Shown here: piece after piece, positions 1-10,051 of the stretch
Layout: each line of letters begins with the position of its first letter
Numbering within the stretch: the first letter of the stretch is position 1
Assembly: GCA_049671305.1 (NCBI GenBank)
Contig: JBATUR010000027.1
Coordinates: 29,743 to 93,742, forward strand
Direction of reading: 5' to 3'
DNA: 64,000 nt
Source: CADCTM01 sp049671305
GTDB taxonomy: Bacteria; Cyanobacteriota; Cyanobacteriia; Cyanobacteriales; Coleofasciculaceae
The notes under the pieces: generated by a model
What the model saw: only the letters and a program-made list of their open reading frames with translations
Told to the model about the DNA's origin: nothing
The model's database searches: none
Made by a program: the position numbers and the translations under genes

Positions 1-879
1 ATTAGTTGTGCCTTTGATGATACGGATTTAATCATTGCTGTTGGTTATGATTTGATTGAATATTCTCCGAAAAAATGGAACCCAGAAGGCAAAATTCCGA
101 TCATTCATATCGGCACGACTCCCGCCGAAATTGATAGTAGTTATATTCCGCAAGTCGAGGTAGTTGGCGATATTGCTGACTCTCTTGAAGAGATTATGAA
201 ACAAGCAGATCGTAAAGGAAAAACTACACCATCTGCTGTTAAATTACGAGAAGAAATTCGGGAAGACTACGAACATTATGCCAACGATGATGGCTTTCCG
301 ATTAAGCCACAAAAAATCATCTATGATTTGCGTCAAGTAATGGGACCCGAAGACATTGTAATCTCTGATGTTGGCGCCCACAAAATGTGGATAGCACGAC
401 ATTATCATGGCGATTGTCCTAATACTTGCATCATTTCTAATGGCTTTGCGGCAATGGGTATTGCCATGCCAGGAGCAGTTGCTGCAAAATTAGTTTATCC
501 CAATCGTAAGGTAGTTGCTGTTACTGGTGATGGCGGATTCATGATGAATTGCCAAGAATTAGAAACAGCTTTGCGAGTGGGAACGCCTTTTGTTACCTTG
601 ATTTTTAATGATGGTGGCTATGGTTTGATTGAGTGGAAACAACAAAATCATTTTGGTATTGGTGAATCAGCTTTTGTTAAATTTGGTAATCCAGATTTTG
701 TAAAATTTGCTGAAAGTATGGGCTTAAAAGGTTATCGCATAACTTCTGCTGCCGATTTAATTCCTACTTTGAAAATGGCATTAGAACAAGAAGTTCCTTC
801 GGTAATTGATTGTCCAGTTGATTATGATGAAAATATGCGTTTTACCCAAAAAGCTGGTGATTTTAATTGTAAGATTTGA
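1..879 (+). CDS. Acetolactate synthase large subunit-type TPP enzyme (5' end outside window)
   Basis: The reading frame is open from base 1, so the gene starts upstream of the window; about 293 residues of the C-terminal two thirds are present. The segment covers the end of the central domain and the whole thiamine-diphosphate-binding domain. The TPP/Mg motif is clear: VTGDGGFMMN followed about 20 residues later by FNDGGYGLIEW. These enzymes condense two pyruvates (or pyruvate and 2-oxobutyrate) into acetohydroxy acids for branched-chain amino acid or acetoin synthesis. The sequence looks closer to the single-subunit AlsS/IlvG-like type than to canonical IlvB, but the missing N-terminus prevents a firm choice. 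A short palindrome-bearing gap separates it from xthA. Confidence 0.85.
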   Translation: MSCAFDDTDLIIAVGYDLIEYSPKKWNPEGKIPIIHIGTTPAEIDSSYIPQVEVVGDIADSLEEIMKQADRKGKTTPSAVKLREEIREDYEHYANDDGFPIKPQKIIYDLRQVMGPEDIVISDVGAHKMWIARHYHGDCPNTCIISNGFAAMGIAMPGAVAAKLVYPNRKVVAVTGDGGFMMNCQELETALRVGTPFVTLIFNDGGYGLIEWKQQNHFGIGESAFVKFGNPDFVKFAESMGLKGYRITSAADLIPTLKMALEQEVPSVIDCPVDYDENMRFTQKAGDFNCKI

Positions 880-902
880 GGCAGGAATTGCCTAGTTTAA
901 GT

Positions 903-927
903 AGGGACACGATAATATCGTGTCCCT
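903..927. repeat. Perfect palindrome (AGGGACACGATA / TATCGTGTCCCT)
   Basis: Two 12-bp arms flank a single central base in the gap between the acetolactate synthase-like gene and xthA. Such GGGACACGAT palindromes are commonly dispersed in cyanobacterial intergenic DNA (recall, not searched). It could also act as a terminator or mRNA 3' stabiliser for the upstream gene, but no T-run follows. Confidence 0.7.
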
Positions 928-950
928 GCCGCTTTTGGCTATCCGGAGGT

Positions 951-976
951 GGTCGGCACGGAAGCACAACCCCTAC
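951..976. repeat. Copy of a dispersed GC-rich repeat
   Basis: The segment ending GCACAACCCCTAC is GC-rich against its surroundings. Bases 955-976 match 50938-50959, inside the methylase gene, at 19 of 22 positions when aligned by eye. Together they define a small dispersed repeat family (GGCACGG-AGCAC--CCCCTAC). Confidence 0.6.
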
Positions 977-1003
977 AATGGTGTGAACTTAATTCTCTTC
1001 TTC

Positions 1004-1804
1004 ATGAAAATTGCCACTTGGAATGTCAACTCAATTCGTACTCGCCAACTTCATGTCATCGACTGGCTACAAGCAACTCAAGTCGATGTACTTTGCCTGC
1101 AAGAAACTAAAGTTGTCGATGCCGATTTTCCCTTAAAACCTTTTGAAGAATTGGGACTTCATCTCTACATTTCTGGACAAAAATCCTACAACGGTGTTGC
1201 CATTTTTAGCAAAACACCAGTAACAGAAATCAGCACAGGATTTACACCCATCTTAGGTGCAGAAATTGTCGGCGATTTGGACGAACAAAAACGAGTAATT
1301 ACAGGCGTAGTTAATAACATCCGCATCGTCAATCTTTACGTCCCCAACGGTTCGGCTGTGGGTAGTGAAAAATATGAATACAAACTGCGTTGGCTCAAGG
1401 TTTTAGGTCAATATTTGCAAGCACTTTTAGAGCAACCGCCCCATAATTTATGTGTCTGTGGTGACTTTAATATCGCCCTAGAAGACCGCGACATCCACGA
1501 CTCCAAAAACCGCGATAATCATATTATGGCGTCCCCCACAGAGCGCCTAGCACTCAGAGAAGTCTTAAACGTTGGGCTATCCGATGCCTTCCGCAAATTC
1601 ACCGATGAGGGTGGTAATTTTAGCTGGTGGGACTACCGGACTCGTGCCTTTAGCCGTAACATGGGTTGGCGCATTGACCATCATTATCTCACCCCTAATC
1701 TTTACGAACAAGCAATTAGTTGTACGATTGATGTTGCTCCCAGAAAACTTGAACAACCAAGCGACCATGCGCCAGTAATTTTAGAATTGTTAGAATCTCC
1801 CTAG
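1004..1804 (+). CDS. xthA: Exodeoxyribonuclease III
   Basis: This 266-residue protein is an apurinic/apyrimidinic endonuclease and 3'-5' exonuclease of base-excision repair, of the exonuclease-endonuclease-phosphatase fold. All active-site blocks are visible: WNVNSIR near the N-terminus, LCLQETK carrying the metal-binding Glu, NLYVPNG, VCGDFNIA, FSWWDYR, WRIDHHYLT and the terminal SDHAPV with the catalytic Asp-His. Length is typical of XthA. The frame is open upstream to 920, but those codons come from the repeat-rich gap and resemble nothing. The ATG at 1004, giving MKIATWNVNS, is the family start. It ends four bases before the next gene. Confidence 0.95.
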   Translation: MKIATWNVNSIRTRQLHVIDWLQATQVDVLCLQETKVVDADFPLKPFEELGLHLYISGQKSYNGVAIFSKTPVTEISTGFTPILGAEIVGDLDEQKRVITGVVNNIRIVNLYVPNGSAVGSEKYEYKLRWLKVLGQYLQALLEQPPHNLCVCGDFNIALEDRDIHDSKNRDNHIMASPTERLALREVLNVGLSDAFRKFTDEGGNFSWWDYRTRAFSRNMGWRIDHHYLTPNLYEQAISCTIDVAPRKLEQPSDHAPVILELLESP

Positions 1805-1808
1805 ACCT

Positions 1809-2702
1809 ATGATGGCAAATTTAGATATGTATTTAGTCACTGGAGCAACAGGAGGAATTGGACGCCGTGTGGTGCGCCTCTTGCGAGAACGAGACTTGCC
1901 TGTTAGGGCATTTGTTCGCCTTTCCTCTCGCTACAAAGAATTAGAACAGCGAGGGGCTGAACTTTTTATTGGTGACTTACGCCAAGAAAGAGATATTAAA
2001 AAAGCTTGTAAGGGTGTCCAATACATCATCAGTACTCACGGTTCAGGCGGTGATTCTCAAGAGTTGGATTATCGCGCTAATATCGAATTGATCGACCATG
2101 CAAAAGAAAATGATGTGCAACATTTTGTCTTTATTTCTGTCTTAGGTGCTGACAGAGGTTATGAAGATGCCCCTACTTTTAAGGCAAAACGTGCAGTTGA
2201 AAAATATCTACAAGCTAGTGGTCTAAATTACACAATTTTACGCCCAGCCGGATTAGCTTCAAATCTCTTACCTTTAGCAGAACAATTCCGACAAACTGGC
2301 ATTTATCTACTTAATGGTGATGGCAAAAATCGCACATCAATTGTTAGCACCGATGATTTAGCACAAATTGCTGTTGATTCTGTGAATGTGGAAGGGGCAC
2401 GTAATCAAATCTTTCCTGTAGGTGGACCAGATATCTTGAAACGTGAAGATATTCCCCGTATTTTTGGTCGTTTGTTTAATAAAGAACCAATTGTAATTAA
2501 TCCACCTTTAGTTGTATTGGATGGGATCAGAAATGTACTCGGTTTTGCAAATCCTCAAGCGCGAAAAAGCCTAGGTACATTTCGTACTTTGTTGGCTAAT
2601 GAATTTTTCTGTACGGCGGATGAAATTACTAATTTGGAGTTAATTTATAACCTAAAGTTGGAATCTTTGGAAAGCTTTTTGCGGCGCTATTTAGTTAGTT
2701 AA
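1809..2702 (+). CDS. NmrA/Ycf39-like atypical SDR NAD(P)-binding protein
   Basis: This 297-residue protein begins with a Rossmann nucleotide-binding motif, VTGATGGIGRRV (GxxGxxG), followed by a basic residue pattern (VRAFVR) typical of NADP(H) binding. The mid region has FISVLGAD and YTILRPAGLASNLLP, as in NmrA-like and Ycf39-type reductase-like proteins of cyanobacteria and plastids, which often act in chlorophyll-protein or quinone metabolism. The canonical Tyr-x3-Lys SDR catalytic pair is not evident, as expected for atypical SDRs. Substrate cannot be inferred. It follows xthA by only four bases, so the two may be cotranscribed. Two adjacent ATGs (1809, 1812) could start it. Confidence 0.8.
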   Translation: MMANLDMYLVTGATGGIGRRVVRLLRERDLPVRAFVRLSSRYKELEQRGAELFIGDLRQERDIKKACKGVQYIISTHGSGGDSQELDYRANIELIDHAKENDVQHFVFISVLGADRGYEDAPTFKAKRAVEKYLQASGLNYTILRPAGLASNLLPLAEQFRQTGIYLLNGDGKNRTSIVSTDDLAQIAVDSVNVEGARNQIFPVGGPDILKREDIPRIFGRLFNKEPIVINPPLVVLDGIRNVLGFANPQARKSLGTFRTLLANEFFCTADEITNLELIYNLKLESLESFLRRYLVS

Positions 2703-2713
2703 AAGGCGAAATA

Positions 2714-2833
2714 AAATCCCCGACTTCTAAATTCAAATCTTTAGTAAGAGATGAGAAATTTCAGCTAAGAAGTCGGGGATTTGACTCAGTAGCAAATGAA
2801 AAATTTCAGCTAAGAAGTCGGGGATCTGACTCA
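2714..2833. repeat. CCCCGACTTCT inverted/direct repeat cluster between convergent genes
   Basis: An inverted pair (2714-2728 and 2768-2782; 15-bp perfect arms AAATCCCCGACTTCT) forms a hairpin. The right half also belongs to a 38-bp direct repeat, 2751-2788 and 2796-2833, which differs at two positions. The cluster fills the space between the stops of two convergent genes, consistent with a bidirectional terminator. Related hairpins occur at 20414, 21582 and, more diverged, 45363. Confidence 0.75.
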
Positions 2834-2834
2834 A

Positions 2835-4112
2835 TTAAGCTACGAGTTGAGAGGCTTTTTCAGTTAATACCTCTGAAGAAAGCAATTGGCGATAAAGACA
2901 ACTCAAACGAGATGCCACACTATCCCAACTTAATGCAATTTCCACGCGCTGCCGAGCTGTTTGACCTAAGAAATCTGCCCATTCTGGATCGCTTAAAATA
3001 CGATCAATTGCTTGGGTGAAAGCCATCTCATTTTGTGGTGGCGCGAGTAAACCAGTGACTTCTGGCACGACGGTAAACTGCAATCCTCCCACATTACTGG
3101 CAACGACAGGTGTGCGACAAGCCATTGCTTCAATTGCCACTAAACCGAAGGGTTCATAATGACTAGGCACAACGCAGACATTGGCAGCGGCGTAATACAC
3201 AGGTAAGTCGGCTTCGCTGAGTCGCCCTGGAAAACTGGTAATTGCTTCTAAACCGAGTTTTTTAACAATAGCTTTAATGCGCTCGCATTCCACCCCATCA
3301 TTTGCCCCAACAGGATAACCACCGGCAATAATTAAACGTAAATCGCCTTCATCTAGTAAATTGGAATTAGCGATCGCTCTTACCAAGGTTTCAATGCCCT
3401 TACGCTGGTCAAATCGCCCCACATACAGCACAACTTTAGCATTAGCTGGAATATTTAACCGTTGACGCGCTGCATCTCGCTTAATCGAACCTAATCGTTC
3501 AATATCGGTGCCACAAGGTATCATATCAATTTTACCTTGAGCCGAAACCAGCGAGCGCATATGTTCAATTTCTTGAGGACTTGTGGCAACAACTCGATCC
3601 ACTATCTCCAAACAAGCTTTTTCTATTGCTAATCTTGTCGCCGCAATTTCAGGCAATTCACTAATTGTACGATACTTAATTGCCCCCAACGAGTGATAAG
3701 TATGCACCTGCTTTAAAGCTTGCTGCTTTTGCAATTCCATCCCCACCCAAGACGATAACCAATAGTTAGTATGAACCAAAGGATAAACAAATCCTGATTG
3801 TTCTTGAAATGCCTGGAATTGTTTGACAAATTCCGGCAAATAATCAAACACTTGATCTCGACTAATAAACTTAACAGGTCCTGCTGTTAAACGAATTGTG
3901 CGGCAGTTTGGGGCGTGTTGCACAACAGATAATTGATCAGTACTGATGCGGCGCGTAAACATATCCACCAACCATCCTGATGCAGCTAATGCTAACCCAA
4001 CTTGACGTACATAAACATTCTGCCCTCCAGCTTCTTCTTGACCAATTTCTGCGGCAGGATCGCCACTAACTGAAATTAAGGCAATACGATTAGTTTGATT
4101 TTTGAATGTCAT
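2835..4112 (-). CDS. GT4-family glycosyltransferase (sucrose-phosphate-synthase/MshA-like)
   Basis: This 425-residue protein has the two-domain GT-B architecture. The N-terminal half has DPAAEIGQEEAGGQNVYV, the acceptor-side loop typical of the sucrose synthase, sucrose-phosphate synthase and MshA branch of GT4 enzymes. The C-terminal half has VVLYVGRFDQRKGIETL and the nucleotide-sugar-binding EX7E element in HYEPFGLVAIEAMAC. No membrane segment or signal peptide is seen, so it is probably cytoplasmic. Donor and acceptor cannot be fixed from sequence; a sucrose-related or lipid/sugar glycosylation role is possible. It ends tail-to-tail with the SDR gene across the repeat cluster and has a long AT-rich upstream region. 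Confidence 0.8.
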   Translation of the reverse strand: MTFKNQTNRIALISVSGDPAAEIGQEEAGGQNVYVRQVGLALAASGWLVDMFTRRISTDQLSVVQHAPNCRTIRLTAGPVKFISRDQVFDYLPEFVKQFQAFQEQSGFVYPLVHTNYWLSSWVGMELQKQQALKQVHTYHSLGAIKYRTISELPEIAATRLAIEKACLEIVDRVVATSPQEIEHMRSLVSAQGKIDMIPCGTDIERLGSIKRDAARQRLNIPANAKVVLYVGRFDQRKGIETLVRAIANSNLLDEGDLRLIIAGGYPVGANDGVECERIKAIVKKLGLEAITSFPGRLSEADLPVYYAAANVCVVPSHYEPFGLVAIEAMACRTPVVASNVGGLQFTVVPEVTGLLAPPQNEMAFTQAIDRILSDPEWADFLGQTARQRVEIALSWDSVASRLSCLYRQLLSSEVLTEKASQLVA

Positions 4113-5037
4113 AAATGTCCCCTGATCAGTAGCTTGTGCGCCTCAATTTCTTGAGCTAAAAATTTTCAACTCAGCAAAAATTAAGGCAGATAAATACACT
4201 TCTTACCTAAATCTTCAAAATCCCCTTCTGCCGTCCGCAATCCTCTGAGAGCCTTAATTTTTACTCTCCTGCATTGCGAATATAAGGCTGTATTTTCTTC
4301 CCACTGATCATGGCTATTTTTAGCAATTTACAGTTTTCTACATCTCTTTTTTATAAGAGAGTTTTAGAAAAGATTCTCCCTTTCAAAAAAAAGGGTATCT
4401 TTAGAGAAAGAAAACAGCCGATAGAGAGTTTATGTCTGATTTAAGCCGTCTTAATCTAAATGTAATAAAAACCGACTAAGCAAAACATTAGTAAGAACAC
4501 CGAAAAAGATCACTACAATCGATACCAACAAAGTTAGCAATACTAGCAAAGACCTTTTTTACTCTCCTAAATTAAGCTAAAGTTTGGCTAGTCTTTAGCC
4601 GAAAGCATAACAACGTCGCAAACAAGCAACGTAAGTAACCAGACTAATGACGAATTAATTAAGAGAAATAAATGAAGAAATCCTTACAGCAGATGGTTTC
4701 CCATGCTTGCTAGAGCCTAAAGATATAAATTTTTATGTAGAGGTCTAGATTAAGCTGAATTGTGATTGCAGGATTTTAGATGAATCAAAAAATCAATAAG
4801 TTTAATTTCGCAAAAAGACCATAGAATATATTGATAGATAAGCGCAAAAGATAACAATAAAGAGACTGAATACAAAGCTAAAATTGTGCTAATAAAAAAC
4901 AATTATCAGCAAGAAAACCGTTTTTAGAGAGCAGCGATTACCTAGAACCCAGGTTTTGGGCGAGAAATCTGATCCCCAGGCGCACAATTCAAGATAGGAT
5001 TAAATTCTCAATTTGAAATTCCGTATGAATCTGAACC
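4113..5037. other. Long AT-rich intergenic region
   Basis: This 925-bp gap lies between the divergently transcribed glycosyltransferase and psb27 genes and should hold both promoters. No convincing gene is present. The only open frame with protein-like content is a 32-codon hydrophobic stretch on the minus strand (4451-4549, TTG start, AGGAG 14 bases upstream). I treat it as doubtful. Confidence 0.5.
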
Positions 5038-5445
5038 ATGCTTATGAAGCGCTACTTATCACCCCTTATTGCCCTAGTCTTGGTTGTTGTAGTTAGTCTG
5101 ATGGGATGTTCTTCCTCAAGCGTTGCCGGCTTAACAGGAGATTATCGCCAAGATACGGCTGTTTTGTTAAAAAGCATGAGAGCCGCCATTGAACTACCAA
5201 AAGATGCCCCAGAAACGGCAGAAGTTCAACAAGAAGCGCGTCAAACAATTAACGACTATGCCTCTCGCTACCGTCGAGATAGTTCAGTCGCGGCGCTGAG
5301 TTCCTTTACCACCATGCGAACCGCCCTCAATTCCTTAGCCGGTCATTACAGCTCATATCCCAACCGCCCTCTACCAGAAAAGCTGAAGACCCGCTTAGAA
5401 CAAGAATTCCGCCAAGTAGAGAGCGCCCTAAACCGAAATTCTTAA
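5038..5445 (+). CDS. psb27: Photosystem II assembly lipoprotein Psb27
   Basis: The 135-residue precursor starts with a lysine/arginine pair and a hydrophobic stretch ending in the lipobox LMGC (Cys24), so it is a lipoprotein anchored on the lumenal side of the thylakoid. The mature part matches Psb27, a four-helix bundle: LTGDYRQDTAVLLKSMR, YASRYRRDSSV, FTTMRTALNSLAGHY and RPLPEKLKTRLEQEF. Psb27 binds CP43 lumenal loops in PSII repair and assembly intermediates and keeps the manganese site accessible. A second in-frame ATG at 5044 gives MKRYLS and may be the real start. It stands alone and is followed by a clear terminator. Confidence 0.95.
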   Translation: MLMKRYLSPLIALVLVVVVSLMGCSSSSVAGLTGDYRQDTAVLLKSMRAAIELPKDAPETAEVQQEARQTINDYASRYRRDSSVAALSSFTTMRTALNSLAGHYSSYPNRPLPEKLKTRLEQEFRQVESALNRNS

Positions 5446-5491
5446 AGCTGCGGTATCTGTTGAAGCAATTTAGGCAAAGATGCCAATTGTT

Positions 5492-5523
5492 AGGGTTTTG
5501 ATGGCTCAAAACCCTTTTTTTTG
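5492..5523 (+). terminator. Rho-independent terminator of psb27
   Basis: Nine-bp perfect stem AGGGTTTTG / CAAAACCCT with a six-base loop, followed directly by a run of about eight T residues, 47 bases after the psb27 stop. Confidence 0.9.
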
Positions 5524-5655
5524 CTTTAAATTTGCCAATGATCCGGAGCAGTGCCAAAAATCATTGAAAGCGGAAAATAGCGAAAAGTCTGGAAAATTTG
5601 CTGTTTAGCTTAGACTAGTAACGCAACTTTCTGTTATTTTGTATCTTTTGTAAGA

Positions 5656-7137
5656 ATGTCCAATGGTTTTCAGAAAGGGGCGCGATTGTGGCAGCGTCTT
5701 TATCGCAGTACAGTCGCCACACTCCTAACCAGTAGCAGTATTTTAGGTCAATTTGGGTTAAGCCCTGTTCAAGCTCAAACACCAGGATATTGCTGGCTCT
5801 CCAACGAAGCGATCGCACAAAAACAAAACTTGCTAGTTGGCGTACTCAAAGGCAACTCCGACTCAGAAAAGCGCTACCAAACCCTCGTCAAAGAACACGC
5901 CGAATTCTTGCGGAAGTGCCGTGAGCGTACCTGGCCCAACACCCAAGCCATTTGGTTACGTTTCTACCCCTGCGATGCCCGTAAAGGAGCAATTGACGAA
6001 ATTTTAGACCGCTTAGTAAGCCGTGGTTACAACCAAGTCAACGTTGAAGTCTTTAACGACGGACAGGTAATGTTGCCTACCTCAACAAACTCAACACCCT
6101 GGCCCTCGCTGATCCGGACGCCTGGCACTGAAAGATTTGATATGCTAGCCCAAATCATCCAAAAAGGGCGGGAGCGGGGTATGAAAGTTTATGCCTGGAT
6201 GTTTACCATGAATTTTGGCTACGTCTACGCCCAACGCCCAGACCGCCAAAACGTGCTTGTCCGTAACGGTAAGGGAGAAACCAGTTTAACCTTTGTTAAA
6301 GATGGTCCCCAAGCCTTTATTGACCCTTATAGCCCGCAGGCAAAGGCTGACTACTCTCAGTTAGTTCAGGAAGTATTAAAGCGACGCCCTGATGGCATAT
6401 TATTTGATTACATTCGCTATCCTCGTGGAGCAGGCGGTGAGTCTGTAGTTACCGGTGTCAATGATTTGTGGATTTATAGTGATGCGGCAAAACAAGCACT
6501 ATATGACCGCGCTGGTAATAATAAAGGACGAGAACTCATTACTCGTTATGTAACTCGTCGTAGTATCAGCGATAGTGACATTGCCGAGATTAATCAACTT
6601 TATCCCAATGAACCAACACCTTTGTGGCAAGGTCGTACACCTTCTCCTAGCGATACCGTTGCCCGGTTGCAATGGCAGCTTTATCAGCTTAGTGTGGCTC
6701 ATGCTGCTCAAGGTGTGTTGGATTTTCTGACTATGGCAACTAATTTAGCTCAACGTAGTGGCATCAAATCAGGGGCAGTATTTTTCCCTGATGCCAATCA
6801 AGCTGTTGGTCAAGCAGGCTATGATTCTCGTTTACAGCCTTGGGATCGCTTTTCGACTTCTATTGAGTGGCATCCCATGTCTTATGGTACCTGTGGCAGT
6901 ACAGGCTGTATTGAGGACTTGGTGAAGCGGGTTTTGGCAAAGACAACTAATGGCACTCTGGTAATGCCAGCACTAGCAGGCACTTGGGGTAAGTCGGTGA
7001 GTAATCGTCCACCTTTGGAAGTTCAAATGCAGGCATTGCGCCAGACTGTGCCGCAAATTAACTCGATTAGTCATTTTGCTTATTCTTGGCAAGATCCACA
7101 ATACGATCGCGACCGCAAATTTTGCCGTTTGCCGTAA
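5656..7137 (+). CDS. Secreted GHL10 family glycoside hydrolase-like protein
   Basis: This 493-residue protein has an N-terminal export signal (basic start, hydrophobic core TLLTSSSILGQFGL, then VQAQ near residue 41). The mature part matches the glycosyl-hydrolase-like 10 (GHL10) family, a TIM-barrel group found in cyanobacteria: AIWLRFYPCDARKGAID, GYNQVNVEVFNDGQVM, RGMKVYAWMFTMNFG, and RPDGILFDYIRYPRGAG, which holds the conserved Asp-Tyr-Ile-Arg-Tyr-Pro segment. It probably acts on a polysaccharide outside the cytoplasmic membrane; the substrate is unknown. It is monocistronic, with its own upstream gap and a bidirectional hairpin after the stop. Confidence 0.85.
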   Translation: MSNGFQKGARLWQRLYRSTVATLLTSSSILGQFGLSPVQAQTPGYCWLSNEAIAQKQNLLVGVLKGNSDSEKRYQTLVKEHAEFLRKCRERTWPNTQAIWLRFYPCDARKGAIDEILDRLVSRGYNQVNVEVFNDGQVMLPTSTNSTPWPSLIRTPGTERFDMLAQIIQKGRERGMKVYAWMFTMNFGYVYAQRPDRQNVLVRNGKGETSLTFVKDGPQAFIDPYSPQAKADYSQLVQEVLKRRPDGILFDYIRYPRGAGGESVVTGVNDLWIYSDAAKQALYDRAGNNKGRELITRYVTRRSISDSDIAEINQLYPNEPTPLWQGRTPSPSDTVARLQWQLYQLSVAHAAQGVLDFLTMATNLAQRSGIKSGAVFFPDANQAVGQAGYDSRLQPWDRFSTSIEWHPMSYGTCGSTGCIEDLVKRVLAKTTNGTLVMPALAGTWGKSVSNRPPLEVQMQALRQTVPQINSISHFAYSWQDPQYDRDRKFCRLP

Positions 7138-7310
7138 TTAACTAGCATCAAGATCTTGCACCATTTTTAACAATTAGCAAATGCTGCAAGATCCAAACCA
7201 CTACTTCACTTCTGGAATTATTACTATGTTCTTTGTAATAAAACAACATTAACGTTTAGTGAATAAATAACCTAAATATGATTGCTTCTATAGCAAATAT
7301 ATTATTGAAA

Positions 7311-7346
7311 AAAGCACTTTAATTATCGATCAAAGTGCTTTTTTTA
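7311..7346. terminator. Bidirectional terminator between GHL10 gene and leuS
   Basis: Ten-bp perfect stem AAAGCACTTT / AAAGTGCTTT with an 11-base loop. T-runs follow on the plus strand and A-runs precede, so it can stop transcription of both convergent genes. Confidence 0.9.
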
Positions 7347-7353
7347 CTGCTAT

Positions 7354-9909
7354 CTAACCCACCACAAAATTCACCAACTTACCCGGCACAACAATTACCT
7401 TCTTAATCTCCTTACCTTCCAAATACTGCTGCACCACTTCCGACTCACGGGCATACTTTTCTAGTGCCGCTTTGTCAGATTGAGCTGGTACAACCAACGT
7501 ACCGCGTTTTTTGCCCATTACTTGAATTACCAAAGTAATTTCATCTGCAACCAAAGCTGTTTCATCTACTTGGGGCCACGCTTGAGTATGGACTGACTTA
7601 CTATTACCAATTAATTGCCACAATTCGTCGGCAATATGAGGTGCAAAAGGAGCTAAAAGTAAGATTAAAGTGGAAATTCCTTCAGCATAAATCGGTGACT
7701 CTTTGCAAGATGAATCAGTAAGCGCATTACTGAGTTTCATCAATTCTGAAACACCAGTATTAAACTGATAATCGTCTTCTAAATCTTCAGTAATGTTTTT
7801 AATTGCGGTATGAATTGCCCGTCTTAAGTCTTTTTCCGGTTTAGTTAAATCCCCATTTGTTGGAGTAACTTTCGCCTCAGCAAACTCATTTACTAATCGC
7901 CAAACCCGATTCAGAAAACGAAACTGCCCCTCAACATCCGCATCATCCCATTCCAAATCTTTTTCCGGCGGTGCCTTAAACAAAATGAACATCCGTGCCG
8001 TATCTGCACCATATTTATTAATTACATCTTCTGGTGCCACGCCGTTGTTCTTCGACTTGGACATGGTTTTATAAGAAACTTCCAGCTTTTCCCCGGTTTC
8101 CGGGTCTTTTGGATCAGCAGGATCGACTAAATTAGAAGGAATATATTGACCTGGTTTTTGGGGATTTTCGTAAGTTAAACCCTGAACCATGCCTTGAGTC
8201 AAGAGGCGACTGAAAGGTTCATCAAAGTCGAGCAATTTGCGATCGCGTAATACTTTAGTAAAAAACCGCGAATACAACAAATGCAAAATCGCGTGCTCAA
8301 TTCCCCCGACATATTGATTAACTGGCAACCAATCATTTGTCTTACTCGGATCAAACGCTTGCTGCCCATTCTTGGCATCTGGATAGCGCAAGAAATACCA
8401 AGACGAATCAATAAACGTATCCATCGTATCAGTCTCCCGCCTCGCCGCAGTGCCACAACTCGGACAAGGCACATTTGCCCAACCTTCTATTTGCGCCAAC
8501 GAAGAAATTCGACCCCCTGTAAACTCCACATCTTCCGGTAATTTTACAGGCAAATCTGTTTCCGGCACTGGCACTGTACCGCAATTTGGGCAATGAATTA
8601 CCGGAATTGGCGCACCCCAATAACGTTGCCGCGAAATCAACCAATCTCGCAAACGATATTGAATTCGTCCTTTGCCCCAACCTTGTTTTTCAGCATATTC
8701 AATAATTGCCTGCTTCCCTTCGACTGACGCCATGCCATCGAAGTCACCAGAATTAATTATAATTCCAGCATCTGTATATGCTTCTCGTAGCATCTCGCCT
8801 GTTTTCTCGGCTTCCGGCGCAACTACAACCTTAATCGGCAATTGCTTTTCCTTAGCAAATTGGAAATCCCGCACGTCATGGGCAGGCACACCCATCACCG
8901 CGCCAGTACCATATTCATACAACACATAATCAGCAATCCAAATCGGAATTTCTTCACCCGTAAACGGATTAACTGCCACACCACCCGTGGGAATTCCCCG
9001 CTTCGGCTTATCTTCCGCAGTTCGTTCCAACTCACTTTGACTGGCGACTTCCTCGATAAAGGCATCAACCGCCGCTTTTTGGTCTGTTGTGGTCACTTTT
9101 TGGGTTAAAGGGTGTTCAGGAGCCAATACAACGTAACTGACGCCATAAATTGTATCTGGACGTGTGGTAAAGACGCCGATTTGTTCATCTAAACCCACAA
9201 TGGGAAATTCTAAATAAGCGCCAACGGATTTACCAATCCAATTCGCCTGCATTAACTTTACCCGTTCGGGCCAGCCACTCAACTTATCCAAGTCGTTGAG
9301 TAATTCTTCGGCATAGTCGGTAATTTTGAAGAACCACTGTCTTAATAGTTTACGTTCAACGATCGCACCAGAGCGCCAACTACGTCCTTGACTATCAACT
9401 TGTTCGTTGGCTAAAACTGTTTGATCAATCGGGTCCCAATTAACAGCGGCTTCTTTTTGATAAGCTAAACCGCTAGAGAAAAACTGCAAGAAAATCCACT
9501 GTGTCCACTTGTAATAGTCTGGCGAACAAGTAGCAAGTTCGCAATCCCAATCAAGGGAGAAACCCAATGGTTTTAATTGCGCCTTCATGTGGGCAATATT
9601 TTCATTCGTCCATTTTGCTGGATGAATGCCACGAGCAATTGCTGCATTTTCGGCAGGCAAACCAAAGGCATCCCAACCCATTGGATGAAGTACTCGAAAC
9701 CCTTGCATCCTGCGGATTCTGGCGATAACATCGGTAATTGTATAGTTACGGACGTGTCCCATGTGTAGGTTGCCCGACGGATATGGGAACATGGACAGGG
9801 CGTAGAATTTCGGCTTATCTGTCTGTGTGGGGGTTTTATCTAAGCCTTGTTCTGTCCAAGTGTTTTGCCACTTTTGTTCTATCTCGGCGGGGTTATAACG
9901 GGACTCCAC
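7354..9909 (-). CDS. leuS: Leucyl-tRNA synthetase
   Basis: This 851-residue class I aminoacyl-tRNA synthetase charges tRNA-Leu in the cytoplasm. The HIGH-type motif appears as [15 protein letters not shown] near residue 43. The CP1 editing domain includes [19 protein letters not shown] and the [12 protein letters not shown] block that hydrolyses mischarged tRNA. The KMSKS loop reads TMSKSKNNG near residue 617, with Thr in place of the first Lys. A C-terminal anticodon-binding and tail domain follows. It is full length for bacterial LeuRS. The start codon is GTG at 9909, giving [15 protein letters not shown], the usual beginning in cyanobacterial LeuRS. Confidence 0.97.
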   Translation of the reverse strand: MESRYNPAEIEQKWQNTWTEQGLDKTPTQTDKPKFYALSMFPYPSGNLHMGHVRNYTITDVIARIRRMQGFRVLHPMGWDAFGLPAENAAIARGIHPAKWTNENIAHMKAQLKPLGFSLDWDCELATCSPDYYKWTQWIFLQFFSSGLAYQKEAAVNWDPIDQTVLANEQVDSQGRSWRSGAIVERKLLRQWFFKITDYAEELLNDLDKLSGWPERVKLMQANWIGKSVGAYLEFPIVGLDEQIGVFTTRPDTIYGVSYVVLAPEHPLTQKVTTTDQKAAVDAFIEEVASQSELERTAEDKPKRGIPTGGVAVNPFTGEEIPIWIADYVLYEYGTGAVMGVPAHDVRDFQFAKEKQLPIKVVVAPEAEKTGEMLREAYTDAGIIINSGDFDGMASVEGKQAIIEYAEKQGWGKGRIQYRLRDWLISRQRYWGAPIPVIHCPNCGTVPVPETDLPVKLPEDVEFTGGRISSLAQIEGWANVPCPSCGTAARRETDTMDTFIDSSWYFLRYPDAKNGQQAFDPSKTNDWLPVNQYVGGIEHAILHLLYSRFFTKVLRDRKLLDFDEPFSRLLTQGMVQGLTYENPQKPGQYIPSNLVDPADPKDPETGEKLEVSYKTMSKSKNNGVAPEDVINKYGADTARMFILFKAPPEKDLEWDDADVEGQFRFLNRVWRLVNEFAEAKVTPTNGDLTKPEKDLRRAIHTAIKNITEDLEDDYQFNTGVSELMKLSNALTDSSCKESPIYAEGISTLILLLAPFAPHIADELWQLIGNSKSVHTQAWPQVDETALVADEITLVIQVMGKKRGTLVVPAQSDKAALEKYARESEVVQQYLEGKEIKKVIVVPGKLVNFVVG

Positions 9910-10051
9910 GAACTTGCTCCTACTGGACTTTTTTGGCGATGACTACTTGCTGTATTTTGACACATCTTTAAATGCGAGAATTGTGTCGCTATAGTTATTA
10001 AATAATGTTTATACTACTTTTTGTAGTGTAACAAGGTTGAGTCAGTAGACC

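Noticed and set aside
920..1003. Upstream extension of xthA by 28 codons
   Set aside because: The extension reads through a dispersed repeat and resembles no XthA N-terminus; the ATG at 1004 fits.
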